Part shown: piece after piece, positions 22,721-30,761 of the stretch | Layout: each line of letters opens with the position of its first letter | Numbering within the stretch: the first letter of the stretch is position 1 | DNA from: Methanobacteriota archaeon | GTDB taxonomy: Archaea > Thermoplasmatota > Poseidoniia > Poseidoniales > Poseidoniaceae | Length of the DNA: 32,054 nucleotides | Direction: 5' to 3' | NCBI GenBank assembly: GCA_018650165.1 | Contig: JABIGM010000038.1 | Span: 1 to 32,054 of the forward strand | The notes under the pieces: generated by a model | Seen by the model: the letters and a program-made list of their open reading frames with translations, nothing else | Databases searched by the model: none | Told to the model about the DNA's origin: nothing | Program-made: the position numbers and the translations under genes

Positions 22721-23359
22721 ATGCCGAGAACAGGACAAAATATGAACTCCACACTAGAGCACATGCTCTCACGTGAAACAATAATTGTTAAACAAGATAC
22801 TGAGTTAACTAACATTATTTTGGGATTTGATGCAGCTAACCGCTATGTCCTTTTTGATCCAAGTGGTGAAGTCTTGGGCAATGCTGCCGAAGAAGGAAGT
22901 GGAGTCGGCGGTTGGTTAATGCGCCAGTTTTTGCAAAGCAGACGCCCATGTACGCTCCATATCTATGATACACAGGGCCAAGAAATAACCACTGGAAAGA
23001 AGCCATTTAAATTCTTATTCTCTGAAATGAATACAATAGTTAATCAACAAAATATCGGGTGTGCCCGTCGCCGTTTCAACATATTGAATCGCAAATATTC
23101 TATAGGTGCATCAGGTTCTTCTGGATTTGAAATAACAAGTAGTATCTTCCAGTTCGGAAAGCATTCTTTCGACATAACAAAGAACGGTCTAGTAGTTGCT
23201 AAAATCACGAAAAAATTCGAAGGTATGTTGAAAATGGCATTTACCCAAGCAGATACATTTTCAATTACATTTCATGACAAAAACTTGACACTGGAGGAGC
23301 GTTGTGTGCTCCTTCTAACTCTCTTCCTCATAGATTACGATGTATTTGAGCAAAGATGA
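22721..23359 (+). CDS. Scramblase / LURP-one-related (tubby-like fold) protein
   Basis: This 212-residue protein resembles the phospholipid-scramblase/LURP-one-related group: a twelve-strand beta-barrel pattern with FDPSGEVLGNAAEE, LQSRRPCTLHIYDTQGQEI and GKKPFKFLFSEMNTI (the typical R-P-F-x-x-x-I-Y-D-x-x-G-x-E pattern), then a second half RKYSIGASG...FDITKNGLVVAKI. The C-terminal end is hydrophobic (CVLLLTLFLIDYDVF), as in the buried helix of the tubby fold. Prokaryotic members have no settled function. Membrane phosphoinositide-like lipid binding has been proposed for relatives. An alternative start at 22742 (MNSTLEHM) is possible. Its divergent neighbour encodes an EF-hand protein, an interesting match because eukaryotic scramblases respond to calcium. 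Confidence 0.78.
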   Translation: MPRTGQNMNSTLEHMLSRETIIVKQDTELTNIILGFDAANRYVLFDPSGEVLGNAAEEGSGVGGWLMRQFLQSRRPCTLHIYDTQGQEITTGKKPFKFLFSEMNTIVNQQNIGCARRRFNILNRKYSIGASGSSGFEITSSIFQFGKHSFDITKNGLVVAKITKKFEGMLKMAFTQADTFSITFHDKNLTLEERCVLLLTLFLIDYDVFEQR

Positions 23360-23377
23360 TTCCGCTCAAAGTTGGAA

Positions 23378-23442
23378 CGGACGTGTAATTGCAAACGGGC
23401 GACCCCTCGCCCACTCCAGAAACGTCCGCCCCGGGTCTGGAG
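23378..23442 (+). other. Structured GC-rich intergenic element, possible RNA
   Basis: The 23360-23554 gap holds three nested or alternative stems: CGGACGT (23378-23384) with ACGTCCG (23422-23428); GGGCGA-CCCC-TCGCCC (23397-23412), a perfect 6-bp hairpin inside it; and CTCCAGA (23414-23420) with TCTGGAG (23436-23442). The first and third pairings cross, so they form a pseudoknot or two exclusive folds. It stands out as GC-rich in AT-rich DNA. It could be a small RNA, a leader of the TSP3 gene or a terminator. It does not look like a tRNA. Confidence 0.4.
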
Positions 23443-23554
23443 CAGGTTTAGGACGAAATCGACTGATATTAATCCATGGATGGCATTCTAAATGTGTCAT
23501 CACGTTTGCATAATCAATACAAGGTATGAAAACTAAACCGATTTTGGTACATAC

Positions 23555-26296
23555 ATGGCAACTAAGCGCGTCAGTATTATTCTTCTCGTAATCCTAGTTG
23601 CATATCTTCCATCTCCTGTTGTGGCAGATGGCGATACTCAAGTCGTTTCTCAGTTTGGAGTAAGTTTCGAAGAGGTTGTAATTGCCGATTCTTCCGATGC
23701 TCTCTCCGATCCAAGAGATCTTGAATTCCATCCCGGTAGGGCTAACGAACTTTGGATTGCAAATCGGGCAACTGATAGTATGACCATAGTCCACAATACC
23801 GGGCTTGTAAACCAAACTTCAGAAAACCGTCATGATGCTTATGGCAACCATTTTCTTGAAGAGGTAAGTGCAATTTCTTTCGGGACATATCATCCTGAAT
23901 TTGATTGGCAGTGGGGTTCAGCCCAAGAATCTGCTAATACTTACTGTGGACAAGGTAGTCCAAATAATTTCATGGGACCCACACTTTGGCCATCATCACT
24001 AAGTCACTATGCAGTGGAGCATCAAAGCGACCAATACCTCGGTAGTCACATCGACATGAACCATGAATCCCCGTACGGGATGGGGATTGCCCATGATTCA
24101 GGTAATTCATACTGGTACAATGATGGTCATAATGGTGAATTGGTTTACTATGATTTTCAAGAAGACCATGATACTGGTATGGACGACCATTCCGATGGTA
24201 TAGTCCGACGATATTCCGATGTCCAGTTAACCCATTCTTATGGTACGCCGGGGCACATGGTACTCGACAAAAACTCTGGTATACTCTACATTTCAGACCC
24301 AGGTTCAAGCCGAGTCGTTTGGGTAAATACCGATGATACAACTTACAACACAGTGAACATAATGAGCGATTCATCTAGACTTGAACCACTAGCAGAGTAT
24401 TCCCGCATCACTGGAATTGAATGGGGTGTTCTTGATACAGGCCTAAGTAAGCCTTCTGGAATCGCCTTGGAGGGCGATCAGTTATTTGTTTCATTGAAAG
24501 GCAATGGTCGTATTATCGCCTATGATTTGAGCACAAACGGAAAGAGTGCAACTGAAGCTGGCTCAATTCAAACATCAGCATCTGCCATAATGGGCTTAGA
24601 AATAGGTCCAAATGGGCATATTTACTATGTTGACAATGGAGCTGATGAAGTAGTCAGAATAGATCCCAATAACGATGGGGATGATGATGGAGTTGTTGAC
24701 CAGGATGACAATTGCCCTCTAATCGCAAATCCGAGTCAGGCAAACCATGACAACGATTTACAGGGTGATGTTTGCGATGAAGATGATGATAACGACGGTG
24801 TGCTAGATAATCTAGACAACTGTGCAACTGGAGATTTGGCTTGGTCGCAATCCTCTGCTACCGATCATGACATGGATGGTTGTAGAGATTCTTCAGAAGA
24901 CTATGATGATGACAATGATGGTGTCCTAGACATTGGAGATGGTTGCTCTACAGGTGAACTAGCCTGGACTTCAACAACTGATCTGGACTACGATGGAGAT
25001 GGCTGTAAAGATGCTACAGAAGATTATGATGATGATAATGACAACATTTGTGATTCAAGTTGGAATGAGGATTGGGGATGTATGCTCTCAACATTGGATG
25101 TTGACTTCTGTCCCGAAAGCCATCCAACGTTCTTTTCAGTATTATCTAACGATGCAGACCAAGATGGCTGTGAAGATAGAAATGAAGACAAAGATGATGA
25201 CAATGATGGTTTCTTAGATGGCCAAGATGATTGTCCAATTGAAACTGGTTTTAGCGATACTGGAAGAATATTTGGATGTCCGGATTCTGACGGTGATGGC
25301 TACGCAAATACAATTGATGTATTCCCTGACGAGCCTAGTCAATGGTCGGATGTAGATGAGGATGGCTTTGGTGATCAATCAGACGGCTTAGATGGAGATG
25401 ATTGCCCTGGTGTTTATGGAACCTCGAATCAAGACCGCACTGGTTGCTTGGATTCAGATGGAGATGGGTACTCAAATCCAGATTCAAATTGGGATACTAC
25501 GCTAGGAGCCGACGCATTTTCGACTGATATTACACAGCACCTAGACGGTGATGGAGATGGATATGGTGACAATATGGATGGGTTCCAAGCTGATTCCTGT
25601 TCAGAGATTGCAGGAACTTCGAACCAGGACCGTTTTGGCTGTTTGGATTCAGATGGTGATGGCTGGTCCGATGAAGGAGATATGTTGCCTCTCGACCCCA
25701 CCCAGCATTCTGATGATGATGGTGATGGCTATGGTGACTCATTACTTGGAAATACTCCTGATAGTTGTCCAAGTGTGTATGGGCTTTCTAGCGAGCAGCG
25801 CTACGGTTGTCTAGATTCAGATAGTGATGGTTGGGATGATGAATTTGATGCATTCCCTGACAATATCAAGTTCTGGTCAGATACAGATGGAGACTCACAT
25901 CCGGACCAACAAGACACTGAACTTTCAGACGACTGCCCTGATGAGGCAGGTGATTCATATGAAGACCGAATCGGTTGTCCAGATTCGGATGGAGATGGTT
26001 GGTCTGACAAAGCTGATTCATATCCCGATGACGCCTCACGCCATCTTGAATCGGATAGCACTTCTCTCATACTGATAGTAGTTGGAATTGTAGTTGTTGG
26101 AATTGCTCTAGGTTTACTTTTCTTGAATCGAAGAAAGGGCGGCGATATGATTCAGAATGTTGATTATAATCCAACAATAATGACTCCACAAGTCCCAGTT
26201 CAGGCTGGGCCACCATTGCCTCCAGAAGGATTACCTGTTGGTTGGACTATGGAACAGTGGGCTTGGTATGGTGAAGATTATCTCAAGAATCGCTAA
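23555..26296 (+). CDS. Type I surface protein with propeller-like domain and TSP3-like calcium repeats
   Basis: This 913-residue protein starts with a signal peptide (hydrophobic core IILLVILVAYLPSP, likely cut near VVA-DG, residue 24). Residues about 30-370 look like NHL/propeller blades (LEFHPGRANELWIANRATDSMTIV; ILYISDPGSSRVVWVN; HIYYVDNGADEVVRID). Residues about 370-830 are acidic TSP3-like repeats with many D-x-D-x-D-G loops and regular cysteines (CLDSDGDGW, CPDSDGDGY), so they are expected to bind many Ca2+ ions and form a stiff stalk. A transmembrane helix at about 836-858 (LILIVVGIVVVGIALGLLFL) is followed by NRRKGG and a 50-residue cytoplasmic tail that ends in a Trp/Tyr-rich motif, GWTMEQWAWYGEDYL. 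It is probably an adhesin or cell-surface binding protein. Confidence 0.9.
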   Translation: MATKRVSIILLVILVAYLPSPVVADGDTQVVSQFGVSFEEVVIADSSDALSDPRDLEFHPGRANELWIANRATDSMTIVHNTGLVNQTSENRHDAYGNHFLEEVSAISFGTYHPEFDWQWGSAQESANTYCGQGSPNNFMGPTLWPSSLSHYAVEHQSDQYLGSHIDMNHESPYGMGIAHDSGNSYWYNDGHNGELVYYDFQEDHDTGMDDHSDGIVRRYSDVQLTHSYGTPGHMVLDKNSGILYISDPGSSRVVWVNTDDTTYNTVNIMSDSSRLEPLAEYSRITGIEWGVLDTGLSKPSGIALEGDQLFVSLKGNGRIIAYDLSTNGKSATEAGSIQTSASAIMGLEIGPNGHIYYVDNGADEVVRIDPNNDGDDDGVVDQDDNCPLIANPSQANHDNDLQGDVCDEDDDNDGVLDNLDNCATGDLAWSQSSATDHDMDGCRDSSEDYDDDNDGVLDIGDGCSTGELAWTSTTDLDYDGDGCKDATEDYDDDNDNICDSSWNEDWGCMLSTLDVDFCPESHPTFFSVLSNDADQDGCEDRNEDKDDDNDGFLDGQDDCPIETGFSDTGRIFGCPDSDGDGYANTIDVFPDEPSQWSDVDEDGFGDQSDGLDGDDCPGVYGTSNQDRTGCLDSDGDGYSNPDSNWDTTLGADAFSTDITQHLDGDGDGYGDNMDGFQADSCSEIAGTSNQDRFGCLDSDGDGWSDEGDMLPLDPTQHSDDDGDGYGDSLLGNTPDSCPSVYGLSSEQRYGCLDSDSDGWDDEFDAFPDNIKFWSDTDGDSHPDQQDTELSDDCPDEAGDSYEDRIGCPDSDGDGWSDKADSYPDDASRHLESDSTSLILIVVGIVVVGIALGLLFLNRRKGGDMIQNVDYNPTIMTPQVPVQAGPPLPPEGLPVGWTMEQWAWYGEDYLKNR

Positions 26297-26341
26297 TTTG
26301 TAATCAAAAAATAAGTGGCCCTCTTTTGAAGGATAATGCAT

Positions 26342-28420
26342 TCACTGTTCGACCGGACGACGCTTAAGTGCGACAACGATTAGTAGGCAGAGTGTGCCTA
26401 ACATAGTAAATCCAGGTAGCAGAGCTGGGCTTTCATCGGTGTAACCATCTCCCCACAGATGGTACAACTTTACCGTAGGGTCATCCCATCTCTCGCCAGC
26501 GTCGGTGTAAATTATGATAGTATCACCATCATCGAGGTAGTTATTTTCATTTACATCTGTATATGTAAATGTCCAATTATTTCCAGATGGGTCTGTTGCT
26601 TGACCGGATTCCATTTGCGCTAGGTCAAAGGAAACATGCAATGTAAACTCGTCTTCCTCAAGATCGTCATTATATTCCGTATATCCCAAATCAAGCCTAA
26701 ATTCAGCAAGGCTGTTTTGGAACTTCATCTCATCTTCTACAAGATATCCAAATCCATAAAGTCCATCTCTATTAGATTCACCGAGACTGTAATAATTTAA
26801 CTCTGCAACAACCGATAGATTTTCACCAATTTCACTAGCGGTTGAACGTTTGAACCAAAACTCAGTACCCTTGTACCGGTCTTCATAGTTCCACATTTCT
26901 AAATAATCATCTAAAATAAAGTGGAGATATTCATTGTCCATTTCTAAGAATGTCAAGTTAGTTGTAGTTTCACAAGAATCTGTTGCTTCAACATATACTG
27001 CATGTGTAAATTGTCCAAGTCCTGAGCAGCGCAAATAAATTTCATTTTCTAGGTCGGGTTGCAAACCTTCGTCAGCACCATCACTACAATCTACGGTACC
27101 ATCATTTATTTGGCTGATTTCAACGCTACCTCCTTCGCAGTAGAACAACTGAATATTTGCTGCTGCATCGACCGAGGTTGTGACTAAGTTACCATCTTCA
27201 ATTCTCATGGTGTGATAGTCTTCTGACCATCCATCCCATCCTCCCTTGTGCTTATCTGTACTAAATCCAGCATTCCAGAAATAATCGATATCAGTCATAT
27301 CTGCAAATGTGTGGATTGAAGCATTATCGTTATAGTATTCATTACACCATTCTGGCATCTCTTCTTCAGTTACCTGTTCTTTTATGGCATTGATTTCATC
27401 GAATGTGACCATCTGGTCTCCTGGTATATCAGCAGCCCAATTACAATCCCATAAATACTCACGTGCATCATAATTTCTTTCAAGAAGGAATGGAGATGCT
27501 GCAGCCGGATATGTGTCTGAAATAGTTTTAACATCCACATCGATTATTGAAATTTTAGATTCGACATTTTCAAATCCCACACCAAAGGTATCCGCTGAAG
27601 TTGAAGACTTAACCACTAAAGAAACCATTTTTAATTCGCCATCGAAGTTAATGTAATATGTCTCATTATCAACAGTTGTAAAAATAGTTTGATAACCCTT
27701 TTCGACAGTCATTGACCAATCGTATTCCGCAAATATATCTTCACCAAAGAACAACGGAGATTGCCTACCTGTAGCCATTAATTCATCGATCTCTTCTTGC
27801 GATACTCCCTCATCAGTTCCATCTTCGCAGTGTTCCATGCCATCATTTACCCATTCCATTGGTACCTCATATCCATTCTCACAGGTAAAATAAGGGTCCA
27901 TGGTGGCATCATCACCAGTTCCTTGTAGGATTAAAGCATCAAGTAATTCAGTAACATTTTCTAACTCATCGTTCAAATTATACCATTCATCTTCGGAGTT
28001 AACATTGATAATTTCCCCATTTTGTCGGACTTCATAATAAGCCATTTGCATACCATCCATTGCATAGGTGTATGTGTATCGCATAGCGTCATTTTCGGCA
28101 TCAAAAACCTCAATTGTTGTAATTTCTGTAACCATTGAATCTCCATCGATTTCAACATCTGTTTTCACCACAGTTTCAACCCCATATGATTCGCCATTAG
28201 CTCTGCTTTGGTCTAAGGCCAACATTTGTGTTATCGCAGCACTTTCCAGTTCACTTTGTGAAGCTGGCATCACACATGAATCGTCGCCCTCATCTGCAGT
28301 TGAATCGTAGTTAACAGCATCAGAGTCTGTACAGCCAGTAGTGGGGTCATCACCCCCGAGACATCCAGCCAGAGAGGTAGTCAGCAGCAAGCATGCAATC
28401 AAAGCATGAATAATCTTCAT
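26342..28420 (-). CDS. Lipoprotein with LDLa-like modules and C-terminal PGF-CTERM-like sorting signal
   Basis: This 692-residue surface protein has a lipobox LAGC (Cys20), then a short module GCTDSDAVNYDSTADEGDDSC (split: GCTDSDAVNYDS and ADEGDDSC) of a type seen in secreted marine proteins. Residues about 178-205 and 426-452 look like cut-down LDL-receptor class A modules: C-E-N-G...ND-G...HCEDGTDE and C-E-G-G...ND-G...DCSDGADE, keeping the calcium-box acids but only two of six cysteines. The C-terminus is LLPGF, then a hydrophobic helix, then KRRPVEQ, matching the PGF-CTERM signal (PGF at 669-671) cut by archaeosortases. A TATA box lies 26 nt before the ATG. The middle of the protein is unassigned beta-rich sequence. 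Dual N- and C-terminal lipid anchoring is possible. Confidence 0.87.
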   Translation of the reverse strand: MKIIHALIACLLLTTSLAGCLGGDDPTTGCTDSDAVNYDSTADEGDDSCVMPASQSELESAAITQMLALDQSRANGESYGVETVVKTDVEIDGDSMVTEITTIEVFDAENDAMRYTYTYAMDGMQMAYYEVRQNGEIINVNSEDEWYNLNDELENVTELLDALILQGTGDDATMDPYFTCENGYEVPMEWVNDGMEHCEDGTDEGVSQEEIDELMATGRQSPLFFGEDIFAEYDWSMTVEKGYQTIFTTVDNETYYINFDGELKMVSLVVKSSTSADTFGVGFENVESKISIIDVDVKTISDTYPAAASPFLLERNYDAREYLWDCNWAADIPGDQMVTFDEINAIKEQVTEEEMPEWCNEYYNDNASIHTFADMTDIDYFWNAGFSTDKHKGGWDGWSEDYHTMRIEDGNLVTTSVDAAANIQLFYCEGGSVEISQINDGTVDCSDGADEGLQPDLENEIYLRCSGLGQFTHAVYVEATDSCETTTNLTFLEMDNEYLHFILDDYLEMWNYEDRYKGTEFWFKRSTASEIGENLSVVAELNYYSLGESNRDGLYGFGYLVEDEMKFQNSLAEFRLDLGYTEYNDDLEEDEFTLHVSFDLAQMESGQATDPSGNNWTFTYTDVNENNYLDDGDTIIIYTDAGERWDDPTVKLYHLWGDGYTDESPALLPGFTMLGTLCLLIVVALKRRPVEQ

Positions 28421-28440
28421 GATTAACCGTGGTGGCGGTA

Positions 28441-28450
28441 GTCAATAAGT
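28441..28450 (-). promoter_or_regulatory. TATA-like box of the LDLa-like lipoprotein gene
   Basis: The minus strand reads ACTTATTGAC, centred about 26 nt before the ATG at 28420. The spacing again suggests a leaderless mRNA and separates this gene from the upstream TSP3/transglutaminase gene 126 bp away. Confidence 0.4.
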
Positions 28451-28546
28451 TCACTGTATGAGGGGAAGTTTCACATTCAGAATGCATCTGTGTCTCAGAA
28501 TGAATTGAAAACCAAAGTTTTAGATTACTCGTTTTCGATACAGATT

Positions 28547-30541
28547 TCATTCGACATCGTAAAATCCGTAATCCGTGATGTCATACCAAGGGTTCACGCC
28601 AATCTCAGAGTTGCCATCATAATGGGCCGTTGCTTCAACAAAATAGAACGGTATTTCTGATTTTGGTGCATCGCCATACCAGCCGTCACCTGAGTGGTCT
28701 GGAATGTAAATTACTGCCCACGCATGACCGCCCCAATCTTCATCCGAACTCGATTTGACAGACCCCAACATTAGTGCTGAATCAAAGCCAATACTTTCTG
28801 TCAAACTGATGTATAGCAACGCAGCATCCTCACAATCTCCATTTTGTTCCCACAACATTTCTATTGGGTACTTTGGGTACTCTTGTGAACCATGTTCAAT
28901 TGAATCTAATTGGTACTGTATGTCACCCACAAATGCATGAATAAAACTTGCAATTTGTAGCTCCGATGTGTAGCCTTCCTGCACTGCCATATCTCTCAAT
29001 TCATTTGCAAGGTCCAAAATATATTGCTGGTCTGTAACCGCAAATGCTGCATATTGGTCAATTGCATCAGGAAGAGTATCTACCCCACTCCAATCTATTG
29101 CATGTGGTAATGCTTTACTTTGGGCATAGGTTGTGTAATCCAACATCCAATCTAAATAATACCAATCTCCTTCAAAGTCCCAGGAGTATTGATTTATTGC
29201 AATTCCACGGCTATCAAACGGTGCAAGTGAATATAGTAATTCACCATCCCAGCCGGTTGAATCTTGGGTTCCATCAGCGATAATAGATAGTGGCGATAGC
29301 GAAGTCACACTATCAAAAATAATTACTTCAGTGTCCCAATCTGGGTCTGAACTAATGTCGATTGGGTCATCATCCCAAGCATCAGAATCCCAAACTGAAA
29401 TCTGTATATTGTGCTCCCGTACTGATTCATTGAGATCAATATAAATCGAAGTATTAATCCAGTAATTTGTGCCGGTTTGCAAACTCAAATACGAGTTTTG
29501 GTCGGGTATGCACCCGTGATCTAATCCATTGACATATATACAGAAATACACTTCTGCATAGTCGTCAAAATAATCCATTTTAGTATGTGTAGTAAATGTA
29601 GTCAAGTTGAGGTACATTGCTGCATCACGTGTCGGGTTCAGATCGTAGATGTCCAACACAGCATCATTATCATCATCTAAATCATAGTTGTCGCCGATAC
29701 CGTCTTCGTCATAGTCTAACCACTCAGTTGAATCATAGGGAAATACATCATTTTCATCGTTTACACCATCATTGTCATCATCAGTGTCAACGATATTACA
29801 AATCATATCACCGTCATAATCGGCAGGCTGGCTAAGGCTACTTAGGTGGTTTGTGCCACACTGCGCTTCTTTGGTATCTGACCATCCATCATTGTCATCA
29901 TCAGCATCACCATCGTCATGACAACCATCAGCATCATTGTCATCACTTTGGCTCGAAATCCATCCTAATTCGCTGGTGTCACATTGGTCAATACCGTCAG
30001 TCACACCATCGTTATCATCATCATCATCTTCTGTGAAATCAAGGCATCCATCACCATCAAAATCCGAAATAATCGTAGATTCCCAATTTGTTTCACCATC
30101 AGGGCAATCATCTACATCATCATCGAGGCCATCATTATCTGTGTCGCGTAATTCAGGGTCTGTCCCCAGCAATATTTCATCTTCATCAGTAATGCCGTCC
30201 CCGTCGGAATCACGCATTTCATCAAGCAAACTAGATGTTCCTGGTGCGAGTGCTGAAACCAATAAGATTAGTGCCACTATTACCACAATTGCACCCACTC
30301 CGATGAGTACCGGCTTATTTTGAAAAGCACTCTTTTGTTCAACTTCCTTGTGCTGGAGGTCAACTGGGTTTGCAACTTTTTGTAACAGCCCCATTCCAGT
30401 TGGAGTTGTATCATTAACGGCGAGGGCATCCATTGGAGAATATGCTTCCATCCCGCTAGCAACAGCAACATTTTGCATTTCGGTAGGAACCCATGCCCCA
30501 TCGATTAGTTGCCAATATCCATCATCACTGATTTGAGGCAT
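28547..30541 (-). CDS. N-terminally anchored TSP3 protein with transglutaminase-like cysteine domain
   Basis: This protein has 664 residues from the ATG at 30541; an upstream TTG at 30571 is less likely. The N-terminal 75 residues are cytoplasmic and begin with a Trp-rich motif (DDGYWQLIDGAWVPTEM). One transmembrane helix spans about 77-99 (PVLIGVGAIVVIVALILLVSA). Residues about 110-325 are TSP3-like acidic repeats sharing a 45-residue pattern with the protein at 23555. A beta domain at 330-440 follows. The C-terminal domain, about 490-664, is transglutaminase/papain-like: NGDCEDAALLYISL (Cys570), WGGHAWAVIYIP (His606) and YFVEATAHYD, where Glu stands at the usual Asp position. It may cut or cross-link surface proteins outside the cell. 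Activity is inferred from the intact Cys-His pair. Confidence 0.87.
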   Translation of the reverse strand: MPQISDDGYWQLIDGAWVPTEMQNVAVASGMEAYSPMDALAVNDTTPTGMGLLQKVANPVDLQHKEVEQKSAFQNKPVLIGVGAIVVIVALILLVSALAPGTSSLLDEMRDSDGDGITDEDEILLGTDPELRDTDNDGLDDDVDDCPDGETNWESTIISDFDGDGCLDFTEDDDDDNDGVTDGIDQCDTSELGWISSQSDDNDADGCHDDGDADDDNDGWSDTKEAQCGTNHLSSLSQPADYDGDMICNIVDTDDDNDGVNDENDVFPYDSTEWLDYDEDGIGDNYDLDDDNDAVLDIYDLNPTRDAAMYLNLTTFTTHTKMDYFDDYAEVYFCIYVNGLDHGCIPDQNSYLSLQTGTNYWINTSIYIDLNESVREHNIQISVWDSDAWDDDPIDISSDPDWDTEVIIFDSVTSLSPLSIIADGTQDSTGWDGELLYSLAPFDSRGIAINQYSWDFEGDWYYLDWMLDYTTYAQSKALPHAIDWSGVDTLPDAIDQYAAFAVTDQQYILDLANELRDMAVQEGYTSELQIASFIHAFVGDIQYQLDSIEHGSQEYPKYPIEMLWEQNGDCEDAALLYISLTESIGFDSALMLGSVKSSSDEDWGGHAWAVIYIPDHSGDGWYGDAPKSEIPFYFVEATAHYDGNSEIGVNPWYDITDYGFYDVE

Positions 30542-30589
30542 GTATGAACATACATTCCTATCCCTTATCAATAATTCTCCGGCATTATC

Positions 30590-30604
30590 AGATTAATTTA
30601 ATCT
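30590..30604. repeat. Perfect 15-bp palindrome beside the left direct repeat
   Basis: AGATTAA-T-TTAATCT lies in the divergent region between the TSP3/transglutaminase gene and the gene at 30762. Its right arm overlaps the left part of the bipartite direct repeat (30600-30632). It may be an operator or a hairpin. Confidence 0.45.
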
Positions 30605-30632
30605 ATAGAAAAATGCTCGTACCGGAAAACTC
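30600..30632 (+). repeat. Left copy of bipartite direct repeat
   Basis: Two blocks, aatctatagaa (30600-30610) and a 21-bp block starting aatgctcg and ending aaaactc (30612-30632), recur in the same order at 31982-32054. Here only one base separates them. Copy 2 has a 41-bp insert between them. A further hairpin TACGGA/TCCGTA lies at 30643-30668. Confidence 0.8.
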
Positions 30633-30732
30633 AAACCTTCCTTACGGATAATTTCAATTGCTTCCGTAGCCTCGATATATTGAAGATGGATAGATATTAA
30701 AAATAATAATAATAATTGCTAAGAACCAAACA

Positions 30733-30740
30733 TTTAATGT
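30733..30740 (+). promoter_or_regulatory. TATA-like box of the gene at 30762
   Basis: TTTAATGT (TATA-like) lies centred about 26 nt before the GTG start at 30762, supporting that start and a leaderless mRNA. An (AAT)n-like run at 30700-30716 lies just upstream. Confidence 0.45.
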
Positions 30741-30761
30741 ATCCCAATTCTAGCATAAAAT

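Noticed and set aside
22649-22738. Longer N-terminus for the EF-hand protein
   Set aside because: The added 30 residues are basic, overlap the start of the divergent scramblase-like gene and its promoter, and GAGGGGG sits just before the inner ATG.
23370-23450. Possible tRNA in the GC-rich gap
   Set aside because: No T-arm GGTTCRA-type sequence, no acceptor stem of 7 bp with the correct spacing and no anticodon arm layout.
25429-26070. Ser/Pro-rich minus-strand frames opposite the TSP3 repeats
   Set aside because: They are the expected antisense of repeated D-S-D-G-D-G codons and repeat in the same rhythm.
30699-30718. AAT/ATA trinucleotide run
   Set aside because: It is short and simple, as is common in AT-rich spacers; noted only as promoter-adjacent sequence.
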